Below, piece by piece: positions 35,413 to 43,780 of a DNA stretch of 64,000 nt; the first letter of the stretch is position 1; the number at the start of each line of letters is the position of its first letter. A model generated the notes under the pieces. That model was given only the letters and a program-made list of their open reading frames with translations, had not been told where the DNA came from and did no database searches. The stretch is from Planctomycetota bacterium. Lineage in GTDB: Bacteria; Planctomycetota; JAJSAM01. Where the stretch lies: positions 40,079-104,078 of the forward strand of contig JAJSAM010000047.1 of the NCBI GenBank assembly GCA_024274785.1, in the 5' to 3' direction. A program made the position numbers and the translations under genes.

Positions 35413-36672
35413 TTGGATCTTCTCTCCTCCGAATGGGCTCGATTGTTCGCGATGGGGGGGCTGCTCGTCGTCTCCGCACTGTTCTCGGGCGCCGAGACCG
35501 CCTTCTTCTCGCTCTCCCGGTCGCGGGTGCGGAAACTGCGGGAGGAAGAGAGCCTCCTTTCGGCCCTGGCGGCGCGCCTGCTCGCGCGTCCCCGGCGGTT
35601 GCTCATCTCCGTCCTCCTCGGCAACCTCGCGGTGAACATCGCGTACTTCGCGGTGGCAGTGGATCTCTCGGATCGCGCCGCCAGGGACGGCCGAACGCTT
35701 CTCGCCGTGGCCATCGGCGCCCTTTCACTCGTCGCATTGATCTTCTTCGGGGAGTTTCTCCCGAAGGGCATCGCGCTCGCCGAAAGCCGGGCATTCGCGA
35801 GGGCTGCCGCCCCTCCCCTGCTCGTCTTTCAATCCGCCATCTTCCCGCTGCGTTTTCTGCTCGAGGGAACGGTGGAGGCGATGTCCCGGCTGGTCGGCGG
35901 ACGCGAAGGCGGTGCGGCGACGAGGACGGCGGAGGAACTCAAGGCCTATGTGCGCCTGACCGGTTCCGCCGGCCGTCTGCGGAATGAGGAACGCGAGATG
36001 CTCGAGGAGGTGATCGACTTCGGGGAACTCAAGGTGAAGGAGGTCATGGTCCCGCGGGTCGACATGATTTCAGCCGATCTCGAAGACGGGCGGGAGGGCT
36101 TCTTCGAGGCTGCGCGTGCCGGGCAGGTCTCCAAGGTGGTGGCGACCGATGGGTCACGCGACGAGGTGCGCGGTTTCGTGGCGGTGAAGGACCTGCTGTA
36201 CGACCCGAAGGCTCCGGTGAAAACGCTGGTTCGGAAGATGCCGGCGGTTCCGGAGGCGAAGGGCGTGGTTTCCCTGCTGAAGGAGCTTCGGGATTCGCAT
36301 GCGCCCCTCGCGCTGGTCGTCGACGAATACGGCGGCACGGCCGGCATCGTGGCGCCGGAGGATCTGCTTGAAGAGATCGTCGGCGAAATCGACGATGAGT
36401 ATGACGAGTCTCACGGCTCCGTTCGCGAGGCGGCCCCGGGGGTCATCGTGATGGCGGGAGACCTCGGCGTCCGGGAGTGGGAAGAGGCACTGGGTTTTGC
36501 GCTTCCGGACGGCAAATACGACACGGTCGCCGGGTTCGCCGCATCGGAACTCGGGCACATTCCGGAGCCCGGCGATCGCGTGGTCGTCATGGGGCACCGG
36601 CTCACCATCCTCACCGTGCGCGGGGGCCGGGTGCTCTCGATGATGGTCCGGAAGACGGGGGAGCGCTCATGA
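35413..36672 (+). CDS. CNNM/CorC-family membrane protein with CBS domains (copy 1)
   Basis: DUF21-CBS proteins are linked to Mg/Co efflux or membrane integrity; some were named haemolysins. The product is 419 residues from a TTG start close behind the kinase stop. Seen: a DUF21 region with about four hydrophobic helices beginning LLVVSALFSGAETAFFSLSRSRVRKL and including LIFFGEFLPKGIALAESRAFA. Next come two CBS repeats (KVKEVMVPRVDMI; APLALVVDEYGGTAGIVAPEDLLEEIVGEI). A C-terminal CorC/HlyC accessory domain follows (GVREWEEALGFALPDGKYDTVAGF). This is full length for the family. It overlaps a paralogue downstream. Confidence 0.92.
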   Translation: MDLLSSEWARLFAMGGLLVVSALFSGAETAFFSLSRSRVRKLREEESLLSALAARLLARPRRLLISVLLGNLAVNIAYFAVAVDLSDRAARDGRTLLAVAIGALSLVALIFFGEFLPKGIALAESRAFARAAAPPLLVFQSAIFPLRFLLEGTVEAMSRLVGGREGGAATRTAEELKAYVRLTGSAGRLRNEEREMLEEVIDFGELKVKEVMVPRVDMISADLEDGREGFFEAARAGQVSKVVATDGSRDEVRGFVAVKDLLYDPKAPVKTLVRKMPAVPEAKGVVSLLKELRDSHAPLALVVDEYGGTAGIVAPEDLLEEIVGEIDDEYDESHGSVREAAPGVIVMAGDLGVREWEEALGFALPDGKYDTVAGFAASELGHIPEPGDRVVVMGHRLTILTVRGGRVLSMMVRKTGERS

Positions 36673-37640
36673 TGTTCGAGCTGTACCTCTTCGGACTGGT
36701 GGTCTGCATCCTGGCGTCCTTCTTCTTCTCCGGCGTCGAGACCGGAATCTACACTCTGAACCGGCTTCGATTGAAGATGCGGACCGAGGACGGAGAACCC
36801 CGGGCCTTGCGGGTGACCGAGCTTCTCCGGCAGCCGCAACTCCTCATCTCGGCGATCCTGATCGGCAACCACACCGGGAACTACGGGGCGACGTTCTTCT
36901 TTCAGGGGCTGGTGGGGGGGCTCTGGTCGGTGCTCGACCCGGAAGTGGTGACCACCCTTTTACTGACGCCGCTGATTTTCGTGGTCGGTGAGATCACTCC
37001 GAAAAATATCTTTCGGATTCGCGCCGATGACCTCGTCTACCGGACGTCCGGCATGCTGAAACTGGCGTGCATCGTCCTGCGGCCTCTGGCGGTGCCCCTG
37101 CGGTTCCTGGGCCGCCTGACGCGGGCTCTGCCCCGGGAGACGCCCGCGGATCACGTTGCCTTTTCCCGCGGCCGGATCGAGGGGCTGGTGCGGGAGGTGG
37201 CCGAGGACGGTGCGCTGACAGAGGCGCAGAGCCGGATGCTTCGGAACGTGCTCCGGCTCTCCTCTCTGCCGATCCGGGACGTGATGGTGCCGCTCGACCG
37301 GGTGGACCGGATCGAAGAGGGTTTCACCCGTGAAGCACTGTTGGCGGTATCGGCCCGGAACGGCCGGACGCGGATTCCGGTGACGGAAAAGGGCACGGGC
37401 CGCCCGATCCTGGTGGCCACGGTCCTCGACCTCGTGTTCAGAGAGGAGGCGGGGATGGCGGACATCGTCCGGGAAGTTCCGATCCTCTCGATGGATCGTA
37501 CGGTCGATCAGGCCCTTCGTGTCCTCCGTGCCCGGCGGCGGTCGATGGCATTCGTCAGAAACGAGAAAAGCCGGGTTGTCGGCATCGTTACGGTGAAAGA
37601 TCTGGTGGAAGAAGTGTCGGGCGAACTTCCCGCGTTCTGA
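36669..37640 (+). CDS. CNNM/CorC-family membrane protein (copy 2, lacking the C-terminal accessory domain)
   Basis: The product is 323 residues, starting in an ATGA overlap with copy 1 (ATG 36669 or 36672). Seen: DUF21 helices with CILASFFFSGVETGIYTLNRLRLKMR and FVVGEITPKNIFRIRADDLVY. A CBS pair follows (LPIRDVMVPLDRVDRI; RSMAFVRNEKSRVVGIVTVKDLVEEV), with the protein ending there. The CorC/HlyC transporter-associated domain present in copy 1 is absent. Adjacent paralogues of this kind occur in several phyla and may form a heteromer; that is inference. Confidence 0.9.
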   Translation: MMFELYLFGLVVCILASFFFSGVETGIYTLNRLRLKMRTEDGEPRALRVTELLRQPQLLISAILIGNHTGNYGATFFFQGLVGGLWSVLDPEVVTTLLLTPLIFVVGEITPKNIFRIRADDLVYRTSGMLKLACIVLRPLAVPLRFLGRLTRALPRETPADHVAFSRGRIEGLVREVAEDGALTEAQSRMLRNVLRLSSLPIRDVMVPLDRVDRIEEGFTREALLAVSARNGRTRIPVTEKGTGRPILVATVLDLVFREEAGMADIVREVPILSMDRTVDQALRVLRARRRSMAFVRNEKSRVVGIVTVKDLVEEVSGELPAF

Positions 37641-37641
37641 A

Positions 37642-37662
37642 AAGAGGGGGCCGACCCCTCTT
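37642..37662 (+). terminator. terminator-like hairpin after the CNNM pair
   Basis: AAGAGGGG (37642-37649) and CCCCTCTT (37655-37662) form a perfect 8-base stem with a 5-base loop immediately after the stop codon. Confidence 0.6.
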
Positions 37663-37725
37663 CCCGGTTATCGTCGCGTGACGAAAGTGCGGCCTACTTT
37701 GCGGGAAAGGTCGAGGAGCAGAAAT

Positions 37726-38169
37726 ATGAAGGATCCGCGTAACTACCTGATCATTGCCCTGGTTGCGGCGATCGCGTTCGTCGTCGGACAATCCTCCGGG
37801 GGCCGGGAGGCCCTGGGACAGTCCACTCCCGGCGGCACGTCCGACTCGAACAATGTGATGATCGCGGTCACCGGGACCATCGGTTCGGGGGTGAGCGTGC
37901 TGTGGATCATCGACACCGAAGAGCGCCAATTGGCCTGTTATCGCAGCAAGGGGGGGAAATCGATTGAACTCATTGCCGCTCGAAATATAGAATGGGATCT
38001 GAAGATCGCTCAGTTCCATGATGAGTCCGTCATGCGGCCCGATCAGCTGAAGAAGCTGTATTTAGGTGGATCCGATGGCGGTGCGGATGGGATGATGGGC
38101 GACCCGGTGGAGGTGCCGACGACGCCGGAGAGCGGAGCGGCGCCCGGGAAACCGAAGGAAGACGACTGA
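37726..38169 (+). CDS. small membrane-anchored protein of unknown function
   Basis: The product is 147 residues from ATG 37726, preceded by GAGGAG. Seen: an N-terminal hydrophobic anchor (NYLIIALVAAIAFVVG), then a predicted exported domain with MIAVTGTIGSGVSVLWIID, EERQLACYRSKGGKSIEL and ARNIEWDLKIAQFHDES, and a Pro/Gly/acidic tail. From general knowledge, small proteins with an anchor followed by a Y-R-x-x-G-G-x-x-I/L-E-L ... ARNI-x-W-D pattern are common in Planctomycetota as unnamed families; I cannot confirm this by search. No function can be assigned. Confidence 0.7.
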   Translation: MKDPRNYLIIALVAAIAFVVGQSSGGREALGQSTPGGTSDSNNVMIAVTGTIGSGVSVLWIIDTEERQLACYRSKGGKSIELIAARNIEWDLKIAQFHDESVMRPDQLKKLYLGGSDGGADGMMGDPVEVPTTPESGAAPGKPKEDD

Positions 38170-38256
38170 ACGGGCTGGATCCTGCGCGTTGTGTGGATCC
38201 GCGATTGGGCAACCCCGGGATACGGCGGGCACACTTAGGCCCGCAGGAGGAACGCC

Positions 38257-38940
38257 GTGCCGAAGAGTGGCGAGTTCTACACGTTTGACGAGGTACTTCA
38301 CCAACTCGATATCGACGAGCAGAAGCTGAAGAGGCTCGTGAGCGAGGGTGAGATTCGCGCCTTCCGTGAAGGCGACGAGATGAAGTTCAAGCGCTCGGAC
38401 ATTGACACCCTCGACATGGAAGCGACAGAGGATGGCGAGACGCGCGAAGTCGACCTGTCCGCTGGCGGCGGGGATGCTTCCGAGACGCTCACCGACGACC
38501 TCATCTTCGATGAGGGTGACGAGCTCGACCTCTCCTCGGACGACGCCGGAATGGCGACCGCCGAGATCTCTTCCCAGGACACCTTCGTGGATGAGGGTGG
38601 CGAGCCGGTCGGGATGTCCACCGAGCCGCTCGACTTCTCCGAAGAGGGCTTCGATGACGAGATCGAGGACATGACGGAGGAGGTCGCGGCGGTCGGGTCC
38701 GCCGCTGCTGTCCGGCGTCCCGCTCGGGGGAGTGCCCGATCCAAGTACGAGGCCGCGCCCACCGGTGGCGACCTCGGCTGGTGCGTCCTGCTCGTTCTCT
38801 CCATCCTGGTCCTGGCCTGCGCCGGAATGGCCACCTGGAGTTCCGTGAACCAGAAGGGCATCAACAACTGGAACGGATTCTTCGTCAAGATGTTCGACAA
38901 GAAGGACTACGAGGCCGTCAAGCACACCCTCGGCAAGTAG
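38257..38940 (+). CDS. excisionase-type HTH protein with acidic linker and C-terminal membrane helix
   Basis: The product is 227 residues from GTG 38257 after AGGAGGAA. Seen: residues 7-48 (YTFDEVLHQLDIDEQKLKRL; EGEIRAFREGDEMKFKRSDID) match the HTH_17/excisionase pattern of a MerR-like winged helix. A long linker rich in Asp, Glu, Ser and Thr (about residues 55-150) follows, then a hydrophobic helix (GWCVLLVLSILVLACAGMATW) near residues 172-193, and a short basic tail. A DNA-binding-type domain tethered to the membrane is unusual. It may instead bind protein or act as a membrane-linked regulator. Confidence 0.75.
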   Translation: MPKSGEFYTFDEVLHQLDIDEQKLKRLVSEGEIRAFREGDEMKFKRSDIDTLDMEATEDGETREVDLSAGGGDASETLTDDLIFDEGDELDLSSDDAGMATAEISSQDTFVDEGGEPVGMSTEPLDFSEEGFDDEIEDMTEEVAAVGSAAAVRRPARGSARSKYEAAPTGGDLGWCVLLVLSILVLACAGMATWSSVNQKGINNWNGFFVKMFDKKDYEAVKHTLGK

Positions 38941-39033
38941 CTGGTCCGTCGCGCCTGCGTCCTGAAGTCGTGCTTCTTTTGCCGGTGCGGCTCCGCGGCG
39001 GCGCTGCCCGGATGATGCTGAGAACGTAAGCAA

Positions 39034-39067
39034 CGAGCCTCCCTCCGCGATCGCGGGGCGAGGCTCG
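39034..39067 (+). terminator. terminator-like hairpin before the AMMECR1 gene
   Basis: CGAGCCTC (39034-39041) pairs with GAGGCTCG (39060-39067). An inner palindrome, CCGCGATCGCGG, strengthens the stem. It lies 94 bases after the preceding stop codon. Confidence 0.6.
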
Positions 39068-39089
39068 CTTGTGGTTCAGGGAGGCTCAC

Positions 39090-39620
39090 GTGCTTCAGGA
39101 CCATGAGCAGAAACTGCTGCGCGAGATCGCCGAAGACGCCATTCGTGCGGAACTCTCCGGGCAACCACACCGGGTGGACCTGCCTCGCAAGGGCCCCCTG
39201 ACCGTCCTGGGGTCCGCCTTCGTCACGTTGAGGAATGCGGGACGGCTTCGCGGCTGTATCGGACTGATTGGCCACCATAACCCCCTCTCGGAATGTGTGC
39301 GGGACGCGGCGCGCAGAGTGCTTTCCGACTCCCGGTTCGCTCCGGTGTCCGAAGCCGAACTGCCCGATCTCGACATCGAGATCTCCGTTTTGACGGAGTT
39401 CACCACCGTTTCGGATCTCTCGACGATCGAGGTGGGGCGGCACGGGCTGCTCGTTTGTGCCCCACCTCGATCGGGGCTTCTGCTTCCCCAGGTGGCGGTC
39501 GAGCACGAGTGGGACCGCGAGGCGTTTCTCACCCACGCCTGCCTGAAGGCGGGGCTATCGCCGGAGGAGTGGCAGCGTCCGGAGCTGTCGATCGAGGTGT
39601 TCGAGGCGCAGGTCTTCTAG
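39090..39620 (+). CDS. AMMECR1-domain protein
   Basis: AMMECR1 proteins are conserved from archaea to humans. In bacteria they are often part of the AmmeMemoRadiSam set, with Memo and radical-SAM proteins, of uncertain function. The product is 176 residues from GTG 39090, preceded by GGGAGG; a TTG at 39069 is less likely. Seen: the signature LRGCIGLIGHHNPLSECVRDAARRVLSDSRF, DLDIEISVLTEF, and GLLLPQVAVEHEWDREAFLTHACLKAGL with WQRP. Neither a Memo nor a radical-SAM partner is adjacent in this window. Confidence 0.92.
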   Translation: MLQDHEQKLLREIAEDAIRAELSGQPHRVDLPRKGPLTVLGSAFVTLRNAGRLRGCIGLIGHHNPLSECVRDAARRVLSDSRFAPVSEAELPDLDIEISVLTEFTTVSDLSTIEVGRHGLLVCAPPRSGLLLPQVAVEHEWDREAFLTHACLKAGLSPEEWQRPELSIEVFEAQVF

Positions 39621-39789
39621 CGGCTCATCGGGATCACGCGTCCCTCCTGGTTCGCTCGCATGCGGCAGCCGATTCCCTGGCAGACTCCCGGGGCGGGGGG
39701 CGGTCGCGTCGCGTCGCGTCGTCGGTCTTCGGGTGGAGTTCCTGCTTCGCACTTCTCCTGATCCGACCATCTGCCGATAGAATGAAGCG

Positions 39790-41019
39790 ATGCGAACCCG
39801 GATTTTCTTTCTGGCAACAGTGCTCGTCTTCGCGCGGGGCGCCCTCGGTGAGGAGCACCGTGTGGCTTCGATGGAACTGAACGACCGGGCGATCGCCCTG
39901 GTCAAGCGGGGAGAGCTCGAGGAGGCGATCAAGGTGTTCCGGCAGGCTCGCATGCTCATGCCGGCGGATCCCACGCTGCGAAAGAACCTGGCGGCGACGC
40001 ATTCCCAGCTCGGCGTGAAGCGCGTCAGCGAAGGGAAACTGGCCGAAGCCGTCAAGCAGCTTCGGATGGCGGTTTCGCTGGAACCGGAGATCGCCTTGTA
40101 TCACCTGAATCTCGGGATTGCCCTGGTTCGCTCCACGAAAGCCGGAGAGGCGGAGCGGTCCTTCGAGAAGGCGATCAGGGCCGATCCGAAGAACCCCCTC
40201 GGATACTTTGAGCTGGGGAATCTGAAGTACCGCGCGGGCGAACTCGAGGCGGCGGTCAGGCACCTGACGAGGGCGGCGGCCCTCGATCGAGGCAATACCG
40301 ATTATCGCGATGCCCTGGCGCGCGCCAGGCGGGAACAGACCTCAGAAAAACGGCACATGAAGGAGGTAAGCGCACACTTTATCCTCTCGTGGGATGGCGA
40401 GCGGGATGCATCGATCGGCGCGAGGGTGCTGCGGGTGCTGGAGGACGCATGGGAGCGGACGAGTGTCGACCTGAAGATCAACCCGAAGGGCAAGGTCCGG
40501 GTGGTCCTCTACACGACGACCGAATTTCGCAAGGTGACCGGAGTGCACGGCTGGGTCACCGGTCTCTACGACGGACGGATCCGGATTCCGGTGAAGGACT
40601 TCAGTGCCGCCGAGCGGGAGATTCGCGGGACGATCTACCACGAGTACACGCACGTCGCCGTGCAGTCGATCACCTCCCGTTGCCCGGCCTGGCTGAACGA
40701 GGGCCTTGCGCAGGTCTACGAAGGGCGAGAGCGAAAATCGTCCCGGGCGCGTGTTCGAAAGGCTGCGGCGAATGAGTCCCTGATCTCGATCCTGAACCTT
40801 CGCCTGCCTTTCACACGCTTCTCGGATGTGGAAACCGCCCGGCTCGCGTATGCGGAATCCCTCAGCCTGGTCCTCTTCATCATGGATCAGCACGGCCCGG
40901 ACCGGATCGGCCGTTTCCTGCGCTACCTCGGCGAGGGGATGCCGGAACACGAAGCCGCCACCGAGGCATTCCACCGCTCCCTCGGCGACATCTTCGAAGC
41001 CTGGAAGGAAAGTCTGTAA
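39790..41019 (+). CDS. TPR protein with C-terminal HExxH metallopeptidase-like domain
   Basis: The product is 409 residues. Seen: a signal peptide (MRTRIFFLATVLVFARGALG), then about five TPR motifs at residues 25-185 (ELNDRAIALVKRGELEEAIKVF; LYHLNLGIALVRSTKAGEAERSF). A peptidase-MA-like domain follows with IYHEYTHVAVQSI (zinc ligands of HExxH near residues 284-288) and WLNEGLAQVYEG, which supplies the third ligand. This gluzincin pattern is common in periplasmic TPR-peptidase fusions with unknown substrates. The start is the first ATG after a weak promoter-like TAGAAT. Confidence 0.87.
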   Translation: MRTRIFFLATVLVFARGALGEEHRVASMELNDRAIALVKRGELEEAIKVFRQARMLMPADPTLRKNLAATHSQLGVKRVSEGKLAEAVKQLRMAVSLEPEIALYHLNLGIALVRSTKAGEAERSFEKAIRADPKNPLGYFELGNLKYRAGELEAAVRHLTRAAALDRGNTDYRDALARARREQTSEKRHMKEVSAHFILSWDGERDASIGARVLRVLEDAWERTSVDLKINPKGKVRVVLYTTTEFRKVTGVHGWVTGLYDGRIRIPVKDFSAAEREIRGTIYHEYTHVAVQSITSRCPAWLNEGLAQVYEGRERKSSRARVRKAAANESLISILNLRLPFTRFSDVETARLAYAESLSLVLFIMDQHGPDRIGRFLRYLGEGMPEHEAATEAFHRSLGDIFEAWKESL

Positions 41020-41203
41020 CTCCCCCTGGGTCCTGGCCGCACGCGCGCCGGAAACGGTCTCCGACCCTTCGAGGTCTGCCCCACGCTCCTCCGGTTCGGC
41101 CATGGCTCCCGCCGGGGCCCGAGCGGCGGCCCGCGATTTTTCCGCGCCCGCCGCTCCGCCCCTGCGTCCTTCTTCTCGACGGGAATGCGAAAGGAAGGTG
41201 TCG

Positions 41204-41914
41204 ATGCGCGAGACCGGGCCGGGAGAGTACGCGAGAGCGGGGAGTGACGGGGGCAGCACCATTCGGGAGAGGCTGCTGCGATTCGGAACGCGCGCACTCA
41301 GCCCCTCCGAACTGCTGGGGATCCTCCTCCGGGAAGGCATCCGGGACGAGCGGGCGGTGGAACTGGCGTCGCGGACACTCGAACGATTCGGGGGGCTGCG
41401 GCGTACCGCGAGCCGGACGATCCCCGAACTGATGGGGGTGCCCGGGATCGGACCCGCCCGCGCCGCGCGGGTCAAGGCGGCCTTCGCCCTCGCGCTGGCG
41501 TTCTCCGAAGAGGCGCTGCAAAGAGGAGAGCCGATCCGATCGAGCCGGGAGATCTTCGAGCGCTTTCACGCCGAATTGCGGGACCGGAAACGCGAGGTCT
41601 TCGTGTCGGTGCTTCTGGACGGGAAGCACCGGGTCCTGAAGGAGGATCGAGTGTCGGTGGGTTCGCTGACGTCCTCGATCGTGCACCCGCGGGAGGTGTT
41701 CGTCCGCGCCATCAGGGAGTCCGCCGATGCCATGGTCTTCGTGCACAACCATCCCTCCGGCGATCCGACTCCATCGTTCGAAGACATCGAGATCACCAAT
41801 CGGCTGGTCGAGGTCAGCCACCTGGTCGGCATTCGCGTCCTGGATCACATCGTGATCGGCGAGGACAGCTATGCGTCTTTTCACGAAAGGGGATTGATCC
41901 GTGGTGAGTTCTGA
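41204..41914 (+). CDS. radC: RadC/JAB-domain protein
   Basis: RadC-family proteins carry a JAB1/MPN metalloprotease-like fold. The product is 236 residues from ATG 41204, after AAGGAAGG; the frame is open further upstream without a better start. Seen: IRERLLRFGTRALSPSELLGILLREG, a helix-hairpin-helix (IPELMGVPGIGPARAARVKAAF), and the metal site HNHPSGDPTPSFEDIEITNRL with E upstream and DHIVIGEDSYASFHERGLI at the end. The gap 41020-41203 holds nothing else. It overlaps ogt by 14 bases. Confidence 0.95.
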   Translation: MRETGPGEYARAGSDGGSTIRERLLRFGTRALSPSELLGILLREGIRDERAVELASRTLERFGGLRRTASRTIPELMGVPGIGPARAARVKAAFALALAFSEEALQRGEPIRSSREIFERFHAELRDRKREVFVSVLLDGKHRVLKEDRVSVGSLTSSIVHPREVFVRAIRESADAMVFVHNHPSGDPTPSFEDIEITNRLVEVSHLVGIRVLDHIVIGEDSYASFHERGLIRGEF

Positions 41915-42419
41915 AATCCGTTACACGATCGTCGACACGGTGCGTGGACCGGCGGCAGTGGCCGGGAGTCGTGACGGCGTGCGCCTCGTCATCCTCCCGG
42001 GGCTCTCGCCAAAGGCCCTCCGGGCGGAGGTACTGCTCCGCCTTCCGGGTGCGGTTGACGAGAGCAGGGGGCTGAAAGTGGCAGCCGGGGCGGTGGCCCG
42101 GTACTTCGATACGGGGCGGCTGCCGAAGAAGCCGATCCGGGTCGATCTCGAGGGCGTCGGGGCGTTTCGGGAAGCGGTGTATCAGGCCCTGATGAGGGTC
42201 GGGCCCGGAGAGACGGTGAGCTACGCGGAACTCGCCGCGAGGATCGGGCGGCCGGGCGCGCATCGTTCGGTGGGGACGGCGCTCTCCCGGAACCCGATCC
42301 CTCTCTTCGTGCCCTGCCATCGGGTGATCCGGCGGGATGGCGGAATGGGAGGATTCACCGCCGAGGGGGGCATTGAATTGAAGGAGTGCATGCTCGCGCT
42401 CGAAAGGGCCGTCAAGTAG
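41901..42419 (+). CDS. ogt: methylated-DNA-protein cysteine methyltransferase
   Basis: Ogt/MGMT removes alkyl groups from O6-alkylguanine onto its own cysteine. The product is 172 residues from a GTG inside the radC end. Seen: a divergent N-terminal ribonuclease-H-like part, then the conserved C-terminal domain FREAVYQALMRVGPGETVSYAELAARIGRP, SVGTALSRNPIPLFVPCHRVIRRDGGMGGF with the acceptor Cys in PCHR. All catalytic residues (Cys, His, Asn in RNP-like SRNP) are present. Coupling with radC fits a small repair-type unit. Confidence 0.95.
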   Translation: MVSSEIRYTIVDTVRGPAAVAGSRDGVRLVILPGLSPKALRAEVLLRLPGAVDESRGLKVAAGAVARYFDTGRLPKKPIRVDLEGVGAFREAVYQALMRVGPGETVSYAELAARIGRPGAHRSVGTALSRNPIPLFVPCHRVIRRDGGMGGFTAEGGIELKECMLALERAVK

Positions 42420-42637
42420 TGTCGGCGCTATAGATGTTCCGTGCCCGGGATGCCGAAGGGCGTGGGGGGGCCGTGACGGGGGTGGTTCGCTGGCCCGTGT
42501 CGGGATGACCGTCGAGCCGGCGCGGTGGCCGCCCCCTCCGCGATGATCACGGTCCGGGTTCGCGCGCTCACGTACCCTCAAGCGGAGGAATCCGGCCGGG
42601 CGCCCCGGGCGGTGCGGGGGCTCACCGCTGCCAATTG

Positions 42638-42666
42638 TTGACCGGTCATAGGCGCTTTGGTACGGA
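42638..42666 (+). promoter_or_regulatory. candidate promoter upstream of the Trm112-like gene
   Basis: TTGACC (42638-42643) is followed after 17 bases by TACGGA (42661-42666), a good -35 box with a weak -10 box. It sits in the 303-base gap 42420-42722, which otherwise shows only G+C-rich sequence with no gene or clear hairpin. Confidence 0.35.
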
Positions 42667-42722
42667 TTCCCTCTTCTGCCCCTGTTCTCGCCGGGGCTTG
42701 GGCACTCCGGAGGTGCAGCGCC

Positions 42723-42944
42723 TTGATCAGCAAAGAGCTTCTGGCCATCCTTGCGTGCCCGCTCTGCAAGGAGGAGGTCCACCAGGAAGAGGATCGCATC
42801 GTCTGCGAGGCCTGCGGGCGAAGGTATCCGATTCGCGATGGGATCCCCGTGATGTTGATCGACGAGGCGGAGAATCCCAGAGGCGCCAAGAACAATGCGG
42901 AAAGCAAGGACGAGAGCGCAGTACCTCCTGGAGAAGAATTCTAA
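42723..42944 (+). CDS. Trm112-like zinc-ribbon protein
   Basis: Trm112 and YcaR-type proteins are small zinc-binding partners or activators of methyltransferases and other enzymes. The product is 73 residues from TTG 42723, after GGAGG. Seen: LISKELLAILACPLCKEEV, IVCEACGRRYPIRDGIPVMLIDEA, with the CPLC...CEAC zinc site and the RYPIRDGIPVML ending that defines the family. The C-terminal tail is acidic. The next gene begins directly after the stop codon. Confidence 0.9.
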   Translation: MISKELLAILACPLCKEEVHQEEDRIVCEACGRRYPIRDGIPVMLIDEAENPRGAKNNAESKDESAVPPGEEF

Positions 42945-43694
42945 ATGTGGACCGCGATTGTCTCCGACCTGCACGCCAATCAGGCCGCTGCTGAAGCCGT
43001 CTTTGCCGACATCCGGAAGAAGATGATCCGGGATGTCGTCTGCCTTGGCGACATGATCGGCTACGGCCCGAACCCCCGCGAAGTCCTCGATCTCTGTCGC
43101 GACTGTCGCTTCGTCCTCATGGGCAACCACGAGGAAGCCGTGATGTTCTACGGCGAAGATTTCAACGAGAAGGCGCGGCAGGCGCTCGAGTGGACGAAGG
43201 AACAGCTGAACAGCACGAAGTACGACCGGACGGCGAACTACGAGCTGTGGAACTTCCTCGGATCGCTGCTCGAGAAGCAGGAGGACGACGACCTCCTGTA
43301 TGTGCACGGCTCTCCGCGGGTACCGACCAAGGAGTACATGGTCCCCGCGGACAGCCGGAACAAGGAGAAGATGGCGGAGATCTTCTCCCTGATCAGGCGT
43401 CTTTGCTTCGTCGGCCACTCCCACATTCCTGGGATCTATACCGAAACCGGGAAGTTCGTGACGCCGGAGCGGGTCTCCGGCAGCTACACGCACACCCGGG
43501 GCAAGGCACTGATCAATGTCGGATCGGTGGGGCAGCCGAGGGACGGGGATCCTCGTGCCTCCTATGTGAGCACCGACGGAAAGACCATCCGGTTCCACCG
43601 CATCGAGTACGACGTCGAGGACACGGTGCAACGGATCTACGCGACCCCCGGACTGCCGAACTATCTCGCCGACCGGCTGCGCGTCGGCCGCTGA
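42945..43694 (+). CDS. metallophosphoesterase
   Basis: This is a calcineurin-like phosphoesterase of 249 residues. Seen in order: AIVSDLHANQAA (metal ligands D-x-H), CLGDMIGYGPNPREV, LMGNHEEAV, LLYVHGSPR and CFVGHSHIPGIY, the five blocks of the family, then INVGSVGQPRDGDPRASYV. It is close to the cytosolic YfcE/DUF-type phosphodiesterases; the substrate is unknown. It abuts the Trm112-like gene with no gap, so the two are probably co-translated. Confidence 0.93.
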   Translation: MWTAIVSDLHANQAAAEAVFADIRKKMIRDVVCLGDMIGYGPNPREVLDLCRDCRFVLMGNHEEAVMFYGEDFNEKARQALEWTKEQLNSTKYDRTANYELWNFLGSLLEKQEDDDLLYVHGSPRVPTKEYMVPADSRNKEKMAEIFSLIRRLCFVGHSHIPGIYTETGKFVTPERVSGSYTHTRGKALINVGSVGQPRDGDPRASYVSTDGKTIRFHRIEYDVEDTVQRIYATPGLPNYLADRLRVGR

Positions 43695-43780
43695 ATCACA
43701 AGAACGCGTATTGTCCACTCGAAGTACGAATGAAGAGGTCCGGGAGGGTGTAGAACCCCTGTGTCCCGGGAGTGACCACC

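Noticed and set aside
42420..42637. Regulatory RNA in the gap after ogt
   Set aside because: The sequence is G+C-rich, and I could not identify a consistent fold or a known riboswitch core.
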